Shown here: piece by piece, positions 1 to 5,617 of the stretch
Layout: the number at the start of each line of letters is the position of its first letter
How positions within the stretch are numbered: position 1 is the first letter of the stretch
Assembly: GCA_018333515.1 (NCBI GenBank)
Contig: JAGXSZ010000005.1
Span: forward strand, 62,001 to 126,000
DNA length: 64,000 nucleotides
Source: Actinomycetota bacterium
Lineage (GTDB): Bacteria > Actinomycetota > Aquicultoria > Aquicultorales > Aquicultoraceae
Reading direction: 5' to 3'
Made by a program: the position numbers and the translations under genes
The notes under the pieces: model-generated
Databases searched by the model: none
Seen by the model: the letters and a program-made list of their open reading frames with translations, nothing else
What the model was told of the DNA's origin: nothing

Positions 1-156
1 CATGCTTAGTATCGCGGGAGCATAGGTGGGCATCAAGTCAATGGCTTGCTGCAAACATTCGATAGACCCTTCAAAATCACCGAGCGCCGACCGGAATATG
101 CTGTCCGCGTATGCTGCTTCTGCATTGAACTCGATCCATTTCTCGTCGCTTGTCAT
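1..156 (-). CDS. TPR-like protein, N-terminal fragment (cut by window edge)
   Basis: An open frame of 52 codons starts at an ATG at 156 and runs off the left edge. An AAGAGAG-like Shine-Dalgarno sequence lies just upstream. The residues follow the tetratricopeptide pattern: small residues at A20/A21, the run GDFEGSIECLQQAIDLMPTY, then AP-A. TPR repeats are protein-protein interaction scaffolds. Only about one and a half repeats are visible, so the partner and role cannot be told. Confidence 0.55.
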   Translation of the reverse strand, partial: MTSDEKWIEFNAEAAYADSIFRSALGDFEGSIECLQQAIDLMPTYAPAILSM

Positions 157-305
157 CTCTCTTCTTTTCTTTTTGCTTATGATGGATAGCCTCCTTTGAG
201 CATCCCGAGATCTCAGGCGCATAGCGGTTGGGTTGGACGGCGGCGTTTACGCGCTCCGCTGCAGTGAACTCTTCGGATGATCAATGGTTTTGGTTAGCCC
301 TGACA

Positions 306-572
306 CTATTTGACGATAAGCTTGTCGCCCTCCTGCTCAATTTGTAATAGTGGAAGAAATATCTCACGCCAATCCTCAATCGAACCGTTCACACCATTTA
401 TTTCAAGTCCCTCGTCGTCATAGTATATTTCTAACTTCTGGTCGCAACAACCACATTTTAAAAGGTATCGCGGCACTTTCTTCCCTGAACCCTTTTTGTG
501 GTAGATCCTGATTTGAGGGTAACCGTCTGGTCTTGTGTAATAAAGGCGATTGACTCTTTTCAGTATTTTCAT
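306..572 (-). CDS. Small hypothetical protein with a CxCC motif
   Basis: This 88-residue protein is not recognised. The ATG at 572 is preferred over an upstream in-frame start because GGAGG lies six bases before it. The protein is basic at the N-terminus (MKILKRVNRLYYTRPDGYPQ). It has a CGCCDQ cluster near residue 41 that could bind metal or be redox active, and an acidic C-terminal half. It lies downstream of the mazEF-type pair on the same strand, 78 bases away. A KGSGK-containing stretch near residue 30 is too short to be a nucleotide-binding loop. Function unknown. Confidence 0.6.
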   Translation of the reverse strand: MKILKRVNRLYYTRPDGYPQIRIYHKKGSGKKVPRYLLKCGCCDQKLEIYYDDEGLEINGVNGSIEDWREIFLPLLQIEQEGDKLIVK

Positions 573-650
573 TTGCGCCTCCCATAAGAATACTAAACAG
601 GTAACACACGACGACGGCAATAATAAACGGAAACTAATACTGGACGCTCT

Positions 651-974
651 CTAAAACATATCTAATTGTATTTTGATAGCCTCACCAATCCTGAGCATAT
701 CTTCTTTTGATAAGAGACCGGCGCGCTTAAATAATCTCAACTTACTTACTGTAACGAATTGATCGGCCATTGCCTTGCTTTCTTTTCCATCTAAAGTGAC
801 TAGCGCCTCGCTAGGGTACAGACAATCCGCTTTGCCGGCCAGAGGAACAACCTGGACTCGATTGAGGTATTTGTTCGATACATCATTGCTAACAATCACG
901 GCCGGACGCTTTTTTTTGATCTCTTCGCCAATCGCAGGGTCAAAATTGACCCACCAAACCTCACCTCTTGTCAT
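651..974 (-). CDS. mazF: MazF/PemK-family endoribonuclease toxin
   Basis: This 107-residue protein matches the MazF/PemK toxin family, which are ribosome-independent mRNA interferases. The N-terminus has the family hallmark TRGEVWWVNFDPAIGEE followed by KKRPAVIVSND, which forms the beta-barrel core with the conserved Arg. The ATG at 974 is preferred over an in-frame TTG at 980 because AGGGA lies eight bases before it. The start overlaps the last 14 bases of the antitoxin gene, as is usual for translationally coupled TA pairs. Length is normal and no key residue is obviously missing. RNA cleavage specificity cannot be read from the sequence. Confidence 0.9.
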   Translation of the reverse strand: MTRGEVWWVNFDPAIGEEIKKKRPAVIVSNDVSNKYLNRVQVVPLAGKADCLYPSEALVTLDGKESKAMADQFVTVSKLRLFKRAGLLSKEDMLRIGEAIKIQLDMF

Positions 975-1191
975 CGGCAATATCCCTGAACGTTGTATCC
1001 GCCCAATCCAGGGCTTCTTCTTCTCGCTTTTTGTCTTTTGCCATTTGAGAGTATGCCGGCTCCAGGTTTGAACGAACTACATGCGGACGCACCAACGCCT
1101 CAACAAACTTGCTGATTTTTCGAGCGCCGATGGTTTTATGAAGACCTTCGTATACTTCTTCATCTATGGTTATGGTCAACTTCTTTTGCAT
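961..1191 (-). CDS. Ribbon-helix-helix-type antitoxin of MazF pair
   Basis: This 76-residue protein has an N-terminal beta strand, KKLTITIDEEVYEGL, typical of ribbon-helix-helix DNA-binding antitoxins. Its acidic, probably unstructured tail (EEEALDWADTTFRDIADDKR) is of the kind that occludes MazF. The start at 1191 follows a run of six G residues. It overlaps mazF by 14 bases. A perfect inverted repeat and a promoter lie immediately upstream at 1208-1245, consistent with autoregulation. Confidence 0.85.
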   Translation of the reverse strand: MQKKLTITIDEEVYEGLHKTIGARKISKFVEALVRPHVVRSNLEPAYSQMAKDKKREEEALDWADTTFRDIADDKR

Positions 1192-1207
1192 TAAAATCCC
1201 CCCTTGC

Positions 1208-1245
1208 TAATACGTATAGTACACGTATTATTCTATTTAAGTCAA
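1208..1245 (-). promoter_or_regulatory. Promoter and operator palindrome of the mazEF-type operon
   Basis: Reading the minus strand, TTGACT (1245-1240) and TACTAT (1221-1216) are separated by 18 bases. The -10 box sits inside a perfect 8-bp inverted repeat: TAATACGT at 1208-1215 and ACGTATTA at 1223-1230, seven bases apart. Promoter and palindrome lie 17-54 bases upstream of the antitoxin ATG. This arrangement suggests that the ribbon-helix-helix antitoxin represses its own operon here. Binding is inferred. Confidence 0.7.
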
Positions 1246-1300
1246 TCGCAGAATTTCTACCAAAACCTGAAAAAGCATACCGCTTTTCGGCGGGCTGGGT

Positions 1301-1375
1301 TGCGCATGACGGGCTCGAACCAGTGACTACCTGCGTGCGAGGCAAGCGCTCTAGCGGCGGTCCGCTAAACACGTC
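1301..1375 (-). pseudogene. Degraded tRNA-Ala-like sequence (anticodon CGC)
   Basis: On the minus strand an anticodon arm CTTGC-CTCGCAC-GCAGG is intact and would give anticodon CGC. The T-loop GGTTCGAGCC is also present. The region from the T-loop to the D-stem aligns closely with the tRNA-Ala(TGC)-like sequence at 4143-4215. The T-stem and acceptor stem no longer pair properly. The D-arm is replaced by a perfect hairpin, TAGCGG-ACCG-CCGCTA. It is probably a relic of a tRNA gene at an integration hot spot. Confidence 0.55.
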
Positions 1376-1489
1376 CCGGCAAATAGCTATAAAGCTACTG
1401 CTTGAACATCCGCTATCTACCTGTCAATTGCGCGCGTGAACCGAAATCAATAGCCATCGCGAGTGCGTTAAGAGTTCAAACGGCGTCAG

Positions 1490-1530
1490 TTGGTGCTATT
1501 ATTGACACCAATTCTAGATATCTATATGAT
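1490..1530 (+). promoter_or_regulatory. Near-consensus promoter with operator, vapBC
   Basis: TTGACA (1502-1507) and TATGAT (1525-1530) are spaced by 17 bases, an almost perfect sigma-70-type promoter. An inverted repeat, TTGGTG at 1490-1495 and CACCAA at 1506-1511, overlaps the -35 box. A 12-base direct repeat, GTGCGTTAAGAG, occurs at 1463-1474 and 1531-1542, flanking the promoter. Together they look like an autoregulated TA promoter. Repression by VapBC is inferred from the family. Confidence 0.75.
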
Positions 1531-1551
1531 GTGCGTTAAGAGGTGCTTAAT

Positions 1552-1755
1552 ATGAGACTCACAGTTTCAATTGATCCGAATTTGGTTGAACAGGCTAAGC
1601 GTATAAGCGGAGCCAAAACAAAAAAAGAGACTATTGAGTTGGCCTTAAAAGAGTTAGTGCGTAAGCACCGATTAAGAGAAGCCGCTTCTCACGCCGGCAA
1701 AATCGATATTGCCATAACTTTAGAGGATCTGGAAAAATCAAGGGCAGAGGAATAA
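1552..1755 (+). CDS. vapB: VapB-family antitoxin
   Basis: This 67-residue protein starts MRLTVSIDPNLVEQAKRISG. It has a ribbon-helix-helix N-terminus followed by the KTKKETIELALKELVRKHR helix typical of type II VapB antitoxins with the VapB_antitoxin (DUF2191) fold. The C-terminal tail is acidic and should wrap the VapC active site. The ATG at 1552 is chosen over GTG at 1543 because AGAGG lies eight bases before it. Its stop codon TAA is immediately followed by the ATG of vapC. Confidence 0.88.
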   Translation: MRLTVSIDPNLVEQAKRISGAKTKKETIELALKELVRKHRLREAASHAGKIDIAITLEDLEKSRAEE

Positions 1756-2163
1756 ATGGAGCGCGTGCTTATTGATAGCTCTGTCTGGATAGACTTCTAC
1801 CGTCCCGAAAGAGCCCAAGACCTAAAATCTTCGGTAACAGAAGCGATCGAACTAGACATCGTTTCCGTTAATGGCACCATTGCCATGGAGGTACTCCAGG
1901 GTACAGCCAACGAATTTGGTTTTAAGAAAATTTTAGCCGATATGTGCGCTTTTAATAACCTACCGATAGATTGGGTTATTTACATGAAATCCGCGCGCCT
2001 TGGTTTTGAGCTTAGGCGTCAAGGCGTTACCGTGCCGACAATCGACATCTTGATAGCGACGACTGCAATGGAAAACAGCTGCATCCTCTGGCATCAAGAC
2101 AAACACTTCGAGCTAATAGCTCAAAAAACATCGCTAAAAACTAAGAGCTTCTCGACCTCATAA
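1756..2163 (+). CDS. vapC: VapC-family PIN-domain ribonuclease toxin
   Basis: This 135-residue PIN-domain protein has the four acidic residues expected for Mg-dependent RNA cleavage: D7 (VLIDSSVWIDF), E45 (AMEVLQG), D97 (TIDILIA) and D115 (HQDKHF). Length and motif spacing are normal for VapC. It begins on the base after the vapB stop codon, so the two are translationally coupled. The pair lies between the degraded tRNA-like sequence at 1301-1375 and the tRNA-derived repeat at 2317-2345, which suggests it arrived with an integrating element. Confidence 0.92.
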   Translation: MERVLIDSSVWIDFYRPERAQDLKSSVTEAIELDIVSVNGTIAMEVLQGTANEFGFKKILADMCAFNNLPIDWVIYMKSARLGFELRRQGVTVPTIDILIATTAMENSCILWHQDKHFELIAQKTSLKTKSFSTS

Positions 2164-2299
2164 GCTATTATTTACTTTCGCCAAAGCCCGGAATCTAAGC
2201 AACACTCGTATTCCGTACAAGTATTTCCTTTGCTATAAGTAAATAGACCGGTATATTCTTTCACTTAAACAAAAAGCCCGGCATTTCCCGCAAGCTTCT

Positions 2300-2327
2300 C
2301 TTTAAACAAACCGCCCTTAGGCGGTTT
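2300..2327 (-). terminator. Probable intrinsic terminator of the DUF429-RlmJ-like gene
   Basis: On the minus strand a perfect 8-bp stem, AAACCGCC/GGCGGTTT (2327-2320 with 2315-2308), closes a four-base loop. It is followed by TGTTTAAA rather than a clean T-run. It lies about 150 bases past the stop codon of the minus-strand gene. Half of the stem falls inside the 29-bp direct repeat. The other half lies outside it, so the hairpin exists only in this repeat copy. Confidence 0.45.
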
Positions 2328-2345
2328 CGGAGCGGAGGATAACGG
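2317..2345. repeat. Direct repeat, left attachment-site-like copy
   Basis: This 29-bp sequence is identical to 4127-4155 and includes the core AGCGGAGGATAACGG. After the repeat the two copies diverge at once (ACGAT here, GCTCG at the tRNA). This is what a recombination junction at a tRNA 3' end produces. Confidence 0.8.
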
Positions 2346-2478
2346 ACGATCTTCGAACATTTGCTAACAGTGGGCTTAAATCTTAAAAGAATAATAAGTA
2401 TTTGCCATAGTGCGCCCCTGTCGAACGTTGGCCTTAATCAGCGGGGGCAATCAGGCCGACATGAAAAACAAACCAGCG

Positions 2479-3978
2479 CTATTCCCCGTTTTGCTGAAGG
2501 CCGAGTTCCGTGTTTATTCGGCTGTGATATTTGATTTGGCAACCTATTGCTTCTGTAAGATTTATTGAAAAGTCCTCGACTGCTTGATGTAATTCAGCTA
2601 AGCCCTGTTCCTGATAATGTTTATGAGTATAGAGCGAAATATATGAATGGTATTTTGACTCACCATTTATTGTCGAGTTATCAATCACCTTGCATTTCAA
2701 TGAGACATAATTAACAGATCCTGCTAGTGTTAATGAATCTTGCATTTTCTTGAAGGTATTCCAATATTCTATTTCAGAATCGGCGTACAGGATATATAGT
2801 GCTACTGAAACTTTGCCACTCGCTACTTTCTTAATAACCTTTTCTAATACGCTCTTGTTTATATTCGCAAGGTCGTAAAATGGGTCTATCAAGTGCAAAG
2901 TGTCCTCATTGTCTGAGAACTTGCAATCGAGAATAGAATACCCGTCGCTATGGTCAAACCCGGTCAGTGAGATTGGTTCTAAGCCTGTGTTTATAAGGTC
3001 ATTTCGTGCTTCTGTGTCTTTGTCAGATGAGTATATACGGACCTTGTTATTATTTGTCGCGCTGATTTGAGCAACCAAATGACCGCTGCCATAGTACCCT
3101 TGAATGCATTCTTGTTGGGCGCTTTTTAGTGGGCAAGGACTGAGCTTTTCTATTCTTTCTGCCACTGTTTCGTGAGTCGGTTCTTGCCAAGGACGCCCGC
3201 CAAAAGGATCATAAAATGCTAAGCGCTCATTCGTAGTCCGGCAATGCCAATTTATAAATTCTGCTAACAGGCCATGCTTTATTAGATCGCCTGCATTCCC
3301 CATTGTGTATGGTAATGGTTTGGATTCTAATTCAACCGGCCAATAATAGTACGTTTTGCCGCATGGCTTTACGATACGTTCATTCTCTCTAATCTGTAAT
3401 TTGTGCAGATCAAGTTTCCATGCGCCTGTCACTCCCATCAGGAGAGTGTAGGCGGAAATAACAGCATCCCACTCGTGTTCATTAGAGGTTTTTATCTTTA
3501 TGCCTAATTTATCTGACATAAAACGATCCATAGCTTCACTGTCATTAGCATAGTCATGCTTTTTTTGAGTTAAAGCATAATAAAGAACTTTCGGATGGGT
3601 TTCTACCAAAAAAATATCGTTTAAATTCTTTGCGACTTCAATTAGTACCGACATGCCGTTTATGCCCATAGCGCCAGAAAGTTTATTTGGTGTCATTACG
3701 CTTTTTTGAACCATGGGATATTTATTTCTTAACCATTTATCGGCAGGTCTCCAACCACTGTTGCCCGTGCTCCAACAAGATAATGTATCAACGCCTAACC
3801 CAATAATATTTTCATTTTTTAATATTTTGCAGATAACAGCTTCAGAGTTTTTCGTTGTCTCGATTCTAATATCCATAGGCTTGCTCTTTTCGATTTTTAG
3901 GATGGCAAGACCATTTGTATTATTACCGCCGGGGTCATAACCAACAATCGAAGCATTTATTTGATATGTCTCATTCAT
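2479..3978 (-). CDS. DUF429/RNase H-like nuclease fused to RlmJ-like methyltransferase domain
   Basis: This 499-residue protein appears to be a two-domain fusion. Residues about 10-190 look like the DUF429 RNase H-like predicted nuclease fold: candidate acids are D15 (GYDPGG), D64 (GVDTL), E126 (VETHPKVLYYAL) and D171 (EHEWDAVISAY). Residues about 225-485 resemble RlmJ/DUF519, the 23S rRNA A2030 N6-methyltransferase: GNAGDLIKHGLLAEF, then FYDPFGG, YYGSGHLVA, and LIDPFYD where RlmJ has DPPY. The altered motif IV leaves methylation uncertain. The gene is lower in GC than the core genes and is the sole occupant of a repeat-bounded islet with its own promoter. A defence or anti-mobile-element role is inferred. 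Both domain assignments rest on visible motifs only. Confidence 0.7.
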   Translation of the reverse strand: MNETYQINASIVGYDPGGNNTNGLAILKIEKSKPMDIRIETTKNSEAVICKILKNENIIGLGVDTLSCWSTGNSGWRPADKWLRNKYPMVQKSVMTPNKLSGAMGINGMSVLIEVAKNLNDIFLVETHPKVLYYALTQKKHDYANDSEAMDRFMSDKLGIKIKTSNEHEWDAVISAYTLLMGVTGAWKLDLHKLQIRENERIVKPCGKTYYYWPVELESKPLPYTMGNAGDLIKHGLLAEFINWHCRTTNERLAFYDPFGGRPWQEPTHETVAERIEKLSPCPLKSAQQECIQGYYGSGHLVAQISATNNNKVRIYSSDKDTEARNDLINTGLEPISLTGFDHSDGYSILDCKFSDNEDTLHLIDPFYDLANINKSVLEKVIKKVASGKVSVALYILYADSEIEYWNTFKKMQDSLTLAGSVNYVSLKCKVIDNSTINGESKYHSYISLYTHKHYQEQGLAELHQAVEDFSINLTEAIGCQIKYHSRINTELGLQQNGE

Positions 3979-3997
3979 GTTGCCTGTTAATTCCTTT

Positions 3998-4026
3998 CAT
4001 ATATAACCAGTGTGTGTATTGATCAA
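3998..4026 (-). promoter_or_regulatory. Candidate promoter of the DUF429-RlmJ-like gene
   Basis: On the minus strand TTGATC (4026-4021) and TATATG (4003-3998) are 17 bases apart and lie about 20 bases upstream of the start codon. The Shine-Dalgarno candidate AAAGGA lies rather far from the ATG, about 13 bases. Weakly supported. Confidence 0.4.
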
Positions 4027-4126
4027 TATAATACTCCAAACTTGCTTTTTCTGGCCATGAAGTAATACCCCTGCGTATCCATATATGAGACATTATGGAT
4101 CGCGCCACATACTAAAAGAACACTTA

Positions 4127-4155
4127 TTAGGCGGTTTCGGAGCGGAGGATAACGG
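4127..4155. repeat. Direct repeat, right copy at tRNA 3' end
   Basis: Identical to 2317-2345 over 29 bp. The first 16 bases lie downstream of the tRNA-like gene, including its discriminator position. The last 13 correspond to the 3' acceptor strand and part of the T-stem of the tRNA-Ala-like gene on the minus strand. Confidence 0.8.
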
Positions 4156-4215
4156 GCTCGAACCGATGACCCCCTGCGTGCAAGGCAGGCGCTCTCCCAA
4201 CCGAGTTAATCCCCT
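4143..4215 (-). tRNA. tRNA-Ala(TGC)-like gene, possibly degenerate
   Basis: This 73-base cloverleaf on the minus strand has anticodon stem CCTGC/GCAGG with loop CTTGCAC (anticodon TGC), D-loop GGTTGGGA, T-loop TTCGAGC and a seven-base acceptor stem. The alanine identity pair G3-U70 is kept. Defects are A1-C72, A10-C25, T50-T64, G14 in place of A14 and discriminator G73. CCA is not encoded. It may be a weakly scoring but functional tRNA or a decayed copy left by integration. The 29-bp repeat overlaps its 3' end. Confidence 0.6.
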
Positions 4216-4258
4216 CCAAAATACAGTCTGACGCGCACCCCATCCGATACTTCCCGCC

Positions 4259-4501
4259 CTACCACGAATCCTTCTCAATCTCTGATAACGTCTTTATACA
4301 ATCCTTGGCTCTCTCCAAATCATCGCTGTGGACGTAGAACTCTATCGGGCCGCCGTCAAATGCTATCCCGCCAAAGTCCATTTTTGCGGGCATTGAGTTG
4401 CGCATGATGTATTCGATACCTTCACCCTGGAGCAACGATATTATAACAAGCGCCTCGGGCCCCGATTCGGCATAATGGACAAGAACAATTTCATCGGCCA
4501 T
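4259..4501 (-). CDS. DUF2007 family small protein
   Basis: This 80-residue protein resembles DUF2007 (putative signal-transducing) proteins: an alpha/beta fold of the pattern VLVHYAESGPEALVIISLLQ, then GIEYIMRN, and IEFYVHSDDLERAKDCIKTL. These domains resemble ACT/PII-like folds but have no established ligand. AGGAG lies six bases before the ATG. It lies 27 bases past cobK on the same strand and is the last gene of the cobalamin transcription unit before the accessory region. A direct role in cobalamin synthesis is not supported. Confidence 0.75.
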   Translation of the reverse strand: MADEIVLVHYAESGPEALVIISLLQGEGIEYIMRNSMPAKMDFGGIAFDGGPIEFYVHSDDLERAKDCIKTLSEIEKDSW

Positions 4502-4528
4502 CGCAGGCTCCTAACTCATCAGCCATTA

Positions 4529-5569
4529 TTAACCACCCGTCTTCTCTAAGACTCGCCGCACAGCCGCCATCGCCGCGTCAACTCCTAACGCCTCGACCAC
4601 GCCGGCCGCGCCCCCGCCGTCGACACCGGAACCGTCTTCACCACAAGATTCGCTACCGGCATCACTGCCCGCAAGACCCTCCTCTGTCGCAACACCCTTT
4701 TCCGCCACAACGCACTCATTGGCCCCAACGTCCAAGACATGACCAACCTTACTATCATCTTCACCCACAACACCAGGCCGCCTAAGAACGACCAGCGCAA
4801 TGCCCAGCCGCTTCGCCGCCTCGACCTTCTCGGGAAACCCCCCTTCGCGCCCGCTCTCTTTGGTGACGACGACAGTAACGCCGAGGCTCCTCCACAGCCG
4901 CTCGTTCTCCTCGACGCTGAACGGGCCGACGCCGGTTATGATATGCTCGGGCGCAAAGCCCGCATCAAGGCACTTGGCGACCGACTCGTCGCCCGGCAAA
5001 ACTCGGATATAAACACGATGCGATACCATGTCGATTACCTTGGCAAACAAGCCGGCCTGGTTACTGCCGGTCGCGATAAATATCGCCGCGCCCGGCCCCT
5101 GTGCTTGCGCCTGCGATTGCACTTGTAATTGTCTCTGCGCCAGTCCCTCTGCGATACGCGCCGCATCTTCCATCGACTCGACGTACTCAATATTTTCGTA
5201 ATCGGGGTTCCCTGCGACCGCCCTGCCAACCCTCAAATAAGGAACACCTGCAATCTCGCTCGCCGCGAGCGCATTTTCGGTAACTCCCATCGCGAACGGG
5301 TGGGTCGCGTCGACGACAAGCGCTATCTTCTCGCTATCGATAAGCACGACCATCGCATCTGCGTCGAGCTTGCCGGCGATGTGCTTGACTAGTGGGTTTT
5401 CGGCGGCGAGCGAGTCGATAAACTCGGCGGCGAAATCGTAGGCGGTGCTGAATATGACGGGGATGCGCTCATTAATAAGTTGTTCCAGCAGCAGGCGGGC
5501 CTCGGTGGTGCCCCCTAAGAGCAGGATCACACCCGGCAACCCCTTTGCATACGGTCTGCTAAATGACAT
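4529..5569 (-). CDS. cobK: Precorrin-6A/cobalt-precorrin-6A reductase with low-complexity extension
   Basis: This protein reduces (cobalt-)precorrin-6A with NAD(P)H in corrin ring synthesis. Family hallmarks are GVILLLGGTTEARLLLEQL near the N-terminus, DATHPFAMGVTENA, IFIATGSNQAG, IITGVGPFSVEEN and VVTKESGREGGFPEK. At 346 residues it is about 90 longer than usual. The excess is a Gly/Ala/Glu-rich C-terminal tail from about residue 260 and a Gln-rich linker (QVQSQAQAQGP) near residue 160, both probably disordered. No clear Shine-Dalgarno precedes the ATG. The 5' coding region is partly duplicated just upstream, across the cobJ stop codon. Confidence 0.9.
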   Translation of the reverse strand: MSFSRPYAKGLPGVILLLGGTTEARLLLEQLINERIPVIFSTAYDFAAEFIDSLAAENPLVKHIAGKLDADAMVVLIDSEKIALVVDATHPFAMGVTENALAASEIAGVPYLRVGRAVAGNPDYENIEYVESMEDAARIAEGLAQRQLQVQSQAQAQGPGAAIFIATGSNQAGLFAKVIDMVSHRVYIRVLPGDESVAKCLDAGFAPEHIITGVGPFSVEENERLWRSLGVTVVVTKESGREGGFPEKVEAAKRLGIALVVLRRPGVVGEDDSKVGHVLDVGANECVVAEKGVATEEGLAGSDAGSESCGEDGSGVDGGGAAGVVEALGVDAAMAAVRRVLEKTGG

Positions 5570-5617
5570 CGTAGTACCGGTCGTGTCCCGAGCAGCAGAA
5601 TCACACCCGGTAACCCC
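5519..5617. repeat. Short duplication of the cobK 5' coding region over the cobJ stop
   Basis: On the minus strand the bases that encode GLPGVILLLG near the cobK start are repeated about 70 bases upstream with a few mismatches. There they would read GLPGVILLLGT in another frame, and the TGA inside the copy is the stop codon of cobJ. It looks like a small duplication that separated once-overlapping genes. Confidence 0.6.

Larger units (their letters stand above)
2164..2478. other. Gene-free stretch between vapC and the DUF429 fusion gene
   Basis: These 315 bases hold no convincing gene. They contain a terminator-like hairpin for the minus-strand gene at 2300-2327 and one copy of the tRNA-derived direct repeat (2317-2345). 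The rest is AT-rich sequence without recognised features. The vapBC and DUF429 genes converge here. Confidence 0.6.
2317..4155. mobile_element. Putative tRNA-anchored 1.8-kb integrated islet
   Basis: A segment of about 1.84 kb is bounded by identical 29-bp direct repeats at 2317-2345 and 4127-4155. The right copy forms the 3' end of the tRNA-Ala(TGC)-like gene (3' strand of the T-stem and acceptor stem plus downstream bases), the usual attachment site of tyrosine-recombinase elements. The left copy lacks the rest of the tRNA. The islet carries one low-GC gene and no integrase, so it would be a passively moved cassette or a remnant. Mobility is inferred. Confidence 0.65.

Noticed and set aside
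1160-1372. A 70-codon frame over the first tRNA-like sequence
   Set aside because: It translates the tRNA-like sequence antisense to nothing known, and overlaps the antitoxin start.
4093-4278. A 61-codon frame over the tRNA-Ala-like gene
   Set aside because: It is a reading of the tRNA-like sequence itself; no Shine-Dalgarno and no family.
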